Positions 7,202-8,420 of a stretch of 8,420 bases of DNA are shown here, in pieces. The translations under genes and the position numbers were made by a program. Numbering within the stretch: position 1 is the stretch's first letter; the number at the start of each line of letters is the position of its first letter. The notes under the pieces were generated by a model. That model searched no databases and had not been told where the DNA came from. It worked only from the letters and a program-made list of their open reading frames with translations. The stretch is from assembly GCA_944391275.1 (NCBI GenBank), contig CALXSZ010000061.1, positions 1 to 8,420 of the forward strand, in the 5' to 3' direction. Source of the DNA: an uncultured Syntrophomonadaceae bacterium (GTDB taxonomy: Bacteria > Bacillota > Syntrophomonadia > Syntrophomonadales > Syntrophomonadaceae).

Positions 7202-8420
7202 ATGAAACAAACAAACAAACAAACAAACAAACAAACAAACAAACAAACAAACAAACAAACAAACCTCATAATTATTATATAATATGGATAATTCTGTTTC
7301 AATCACTTCTAATCTTTTATTTTGGAGTACAAAAAAGCGGTTACCATATTGATGAGATGTTTACTTACGAATTGGCCAACTACCCCAATTCATTTATTGC
7401 ACAAACCCCTGGTTTTATGGAATCCTGGCAGCCTGGAACGCTTTACCATGAAGCGCTTAGCGTTGATCCTACGGAACGATTTGATTATTCTATTCCTTAT
7501 CATAACCAAGAAATAGATGTACACCCACCCTTATACTATTTTGTCATTCATACCATTTGCTCGCTTTTTCCGGGTTTCTTTTCAAAATGGTTGGGAATTA
7601 TCCCCAATCTGATTTTTTGCGCCTTGACAACCTTTTTCTTGTATTTACTTGCATTGAAAATATCAAATAAACCCTACTTATCTTTATTCATTTCGGCCGT
7701 TTGGGCTTTCAGTATTGGGGCAACGACGAGTGCGCTCTTCATTCGCATGTACGCAATGCTTACTTTTTTTTGTGTTTTGCTCGCCTATCTCCATGTCAAA
7801 ACCACTTATCAAATATTTGATCGCACCCCACTAAAAAATCGTACATTTATTTTATTCGGATTGTGTACCATGCTAGGGATTCTCACCCAATATTATTTTC
7901 TGATTTTCTGCTTCTTCCTATGCGGCGTCTTCTTTTTATTTCTCCTGATAAAAAAACAATGGAAAATTTTACGCGCCTATGTCCTTGCCGAATTCGGCGC
8001 CATTTTAGCATCCGTTCTATTTTTCCCTAGAATGATTTTTCACCTTTTTCAAGGAACCCGTGGATCCGAGGCTCTCTTAAATTTAGGAAATAATTCCAAT
8101 GGCTTCCAAGAACATCTCTCTGAAGTCTTTTCTATTATCAGTCAAGCGTTAATGAATGGGTGGCTAAAAGAAATTTTCATTTTGGGCCTGGTTATTTTTA
8201 TTATCTATCTTATCAACCAATATTTTCTTCACATTACTGTGCAATGCGCTGACAAAAATCTTCGTATTTATTTTCATCGGCCATTCGATCAACCGAGCGG
8301 TCTGACTATTTCTCTGGAAGCAGGGACCGTGTTTTGTCTTACCGCTGTATCTTTGGGGTATATCCTGTTCATTGTCAAAATTGCTCCTTATCAAACCATT
8401 CGATATTATATGTGTATTTT
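7202..8420 (+). CDS. GT39-like membrane glycosyltransferase, phase-variable by AAAC repeats, OFF here, 3' end outside window
   Basis: Seen: ATG 7202 is followed by 15 AAAC units and, in that frame, five codons and TAA at 7280-7282, giving a 26-residue peptide. A different frame is open from 7264 to the window end (385 codons, no stop). It encodes a polytopic membrane protein: one helix (YYIIWIILFQSLLIFYFGV), then GYHIDEMFTYELAN, and later EIDVHPPLYYFVIH. Then come hydrophobic helices, IRMYAMLTFF, TQYYFLIFCFFL, and PYQTIRYYM near the end. These are marks of GT-C fold, GT39/ArnT-like enzymes, where an acidic residue after helix 1 and the HPPLYY loop are typical. Such enzymes use polyprenyl-phosphate sugars on the outer face of the membrane. 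With 16 (or 13) units the ATG is in frame and the protein reads M-(KQTN)5-K-PHNYY. No alternative ATG with a ribosome binding site lies in the body frame ahead of the conserved motif. The donor sugar and acceptor are unknown. It is the last visible gene of the exporter operon. Confidence 0.87.
7205..7264 (+). repeat. Perfect tetranucleotide repeat, (AAAC)15
   Basis: Sixty bases of uninterrupted AAAC directly follow the start codon at 7202-7204. AAAC contains no stop codon in any frame, so the ribosome always crosses it, reading (KQTN)n. The frame after the tract depends on the copy number: n = 13, 16 or 19 gives the long membrane protein, n = 15 stops at 7280-7282, and n = 14 or 17 meets TAA at 7269-7271. 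This is the design of known tetranucleotide contingency loci. Long perfect tracts are hard to assemble, so the copy number is uncertain and probably mixed in a culture. Confidence 0.95.

Noticed and set aside
6895..7306. Two minus-strand open frames containing a long CLFV repeat peptide
   Set aside because: They are the reverse complement of the AAAC tract (GTTT read as Cys-Leu-Phe-Val), which has no stop in any frame. They overlap the ABC ATPase gene, have no family features and no convincing ribosome binding site.
7322..7516. Short plus-strand open frame within the GT39-like gene
   Set aside because: It starts at a TTG without a ribosome binding site, shows no family features, and overlaps the long open frame that has clear glycosyltransferase motifs.

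Overview
The window is a one-strand (+) cell-surface polysaccharide locus from a low-GC bacterium, most probably a Firmicute (Bacillota). The signs are AT-rich sequence, purine-rich ribosome binding sites in front of most genes, and protein families common in anaerobic Firmicutes glycan loci. I cannot fix the genus. It is also unclear whether the product is an O-antigen of a diderm Firmicute or a capsule or teichoic-acid-like polymer of a monoderm.

Layout: (1) a 5'-truncated gene encoding a long Gln-rich coiled coil followed by a class I SAM-methyltransferase-like domain (2-1048). (2) A 133-base gap with a candidate extended -10 promoter. (3) A bifunctional glycosyltransferase with a GT8 domain, a GT2-like domain and a C-terminal tail holding a repeated basic motif (1182-3254). 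(4) A membrane acyltransferase of the acyltransferase-3 family (3271-4387). (5) A UDP-glucose 6-dehydrogenase (4395-5627). (6) The permease and ATPase of a Wzm/Wzt (TagG/TagH) type polysaccharide ABC exporter (5649-6416 and 6430-7179). (7) The first ~1.2 kb of a polytopic GT39-like (GT-C fold) glycosyltransferase, which runs off the window (7202-8420). From 3254 onward the genes are separated by only a few to 22 bases and look like one transcription unit. The 300-base rule does not apply: no gene-free stretch is that long.

The most striking feature is that two of the seven genes have a simple sequence repeat just after a well-placed start codon, and both are out of frame here. The terminal glycosyltransferase starts ATG then 15 perfect AAAC units; one more unit (16), or 13, would join the ATG to a reading frame that is open to the window end. 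The acyltransferase starts ATG, six codons, then C7T6; loss of one base would join the ATG to the full acyltransferase frame. Both therefore look like phase-variable (contingency) genes caught in the OFF state. They would let a population vary acylation and one sugar addition independently, while the backbone transferase, UDP-glucuronate supply and export stay constant.

Inferred cooperation: Ugd makes UDP-glucuronate for an acidic sugar, and the GT8-GT2 protein adds sugars on the cytoplasmic side. The ABC pair exports the lipid-linked polymer. The acyltransferase and GT39-like enzyme decorate it at the membrane when ON. The coiled-coil methyltransferase may modify, and possibly measure, the chain.
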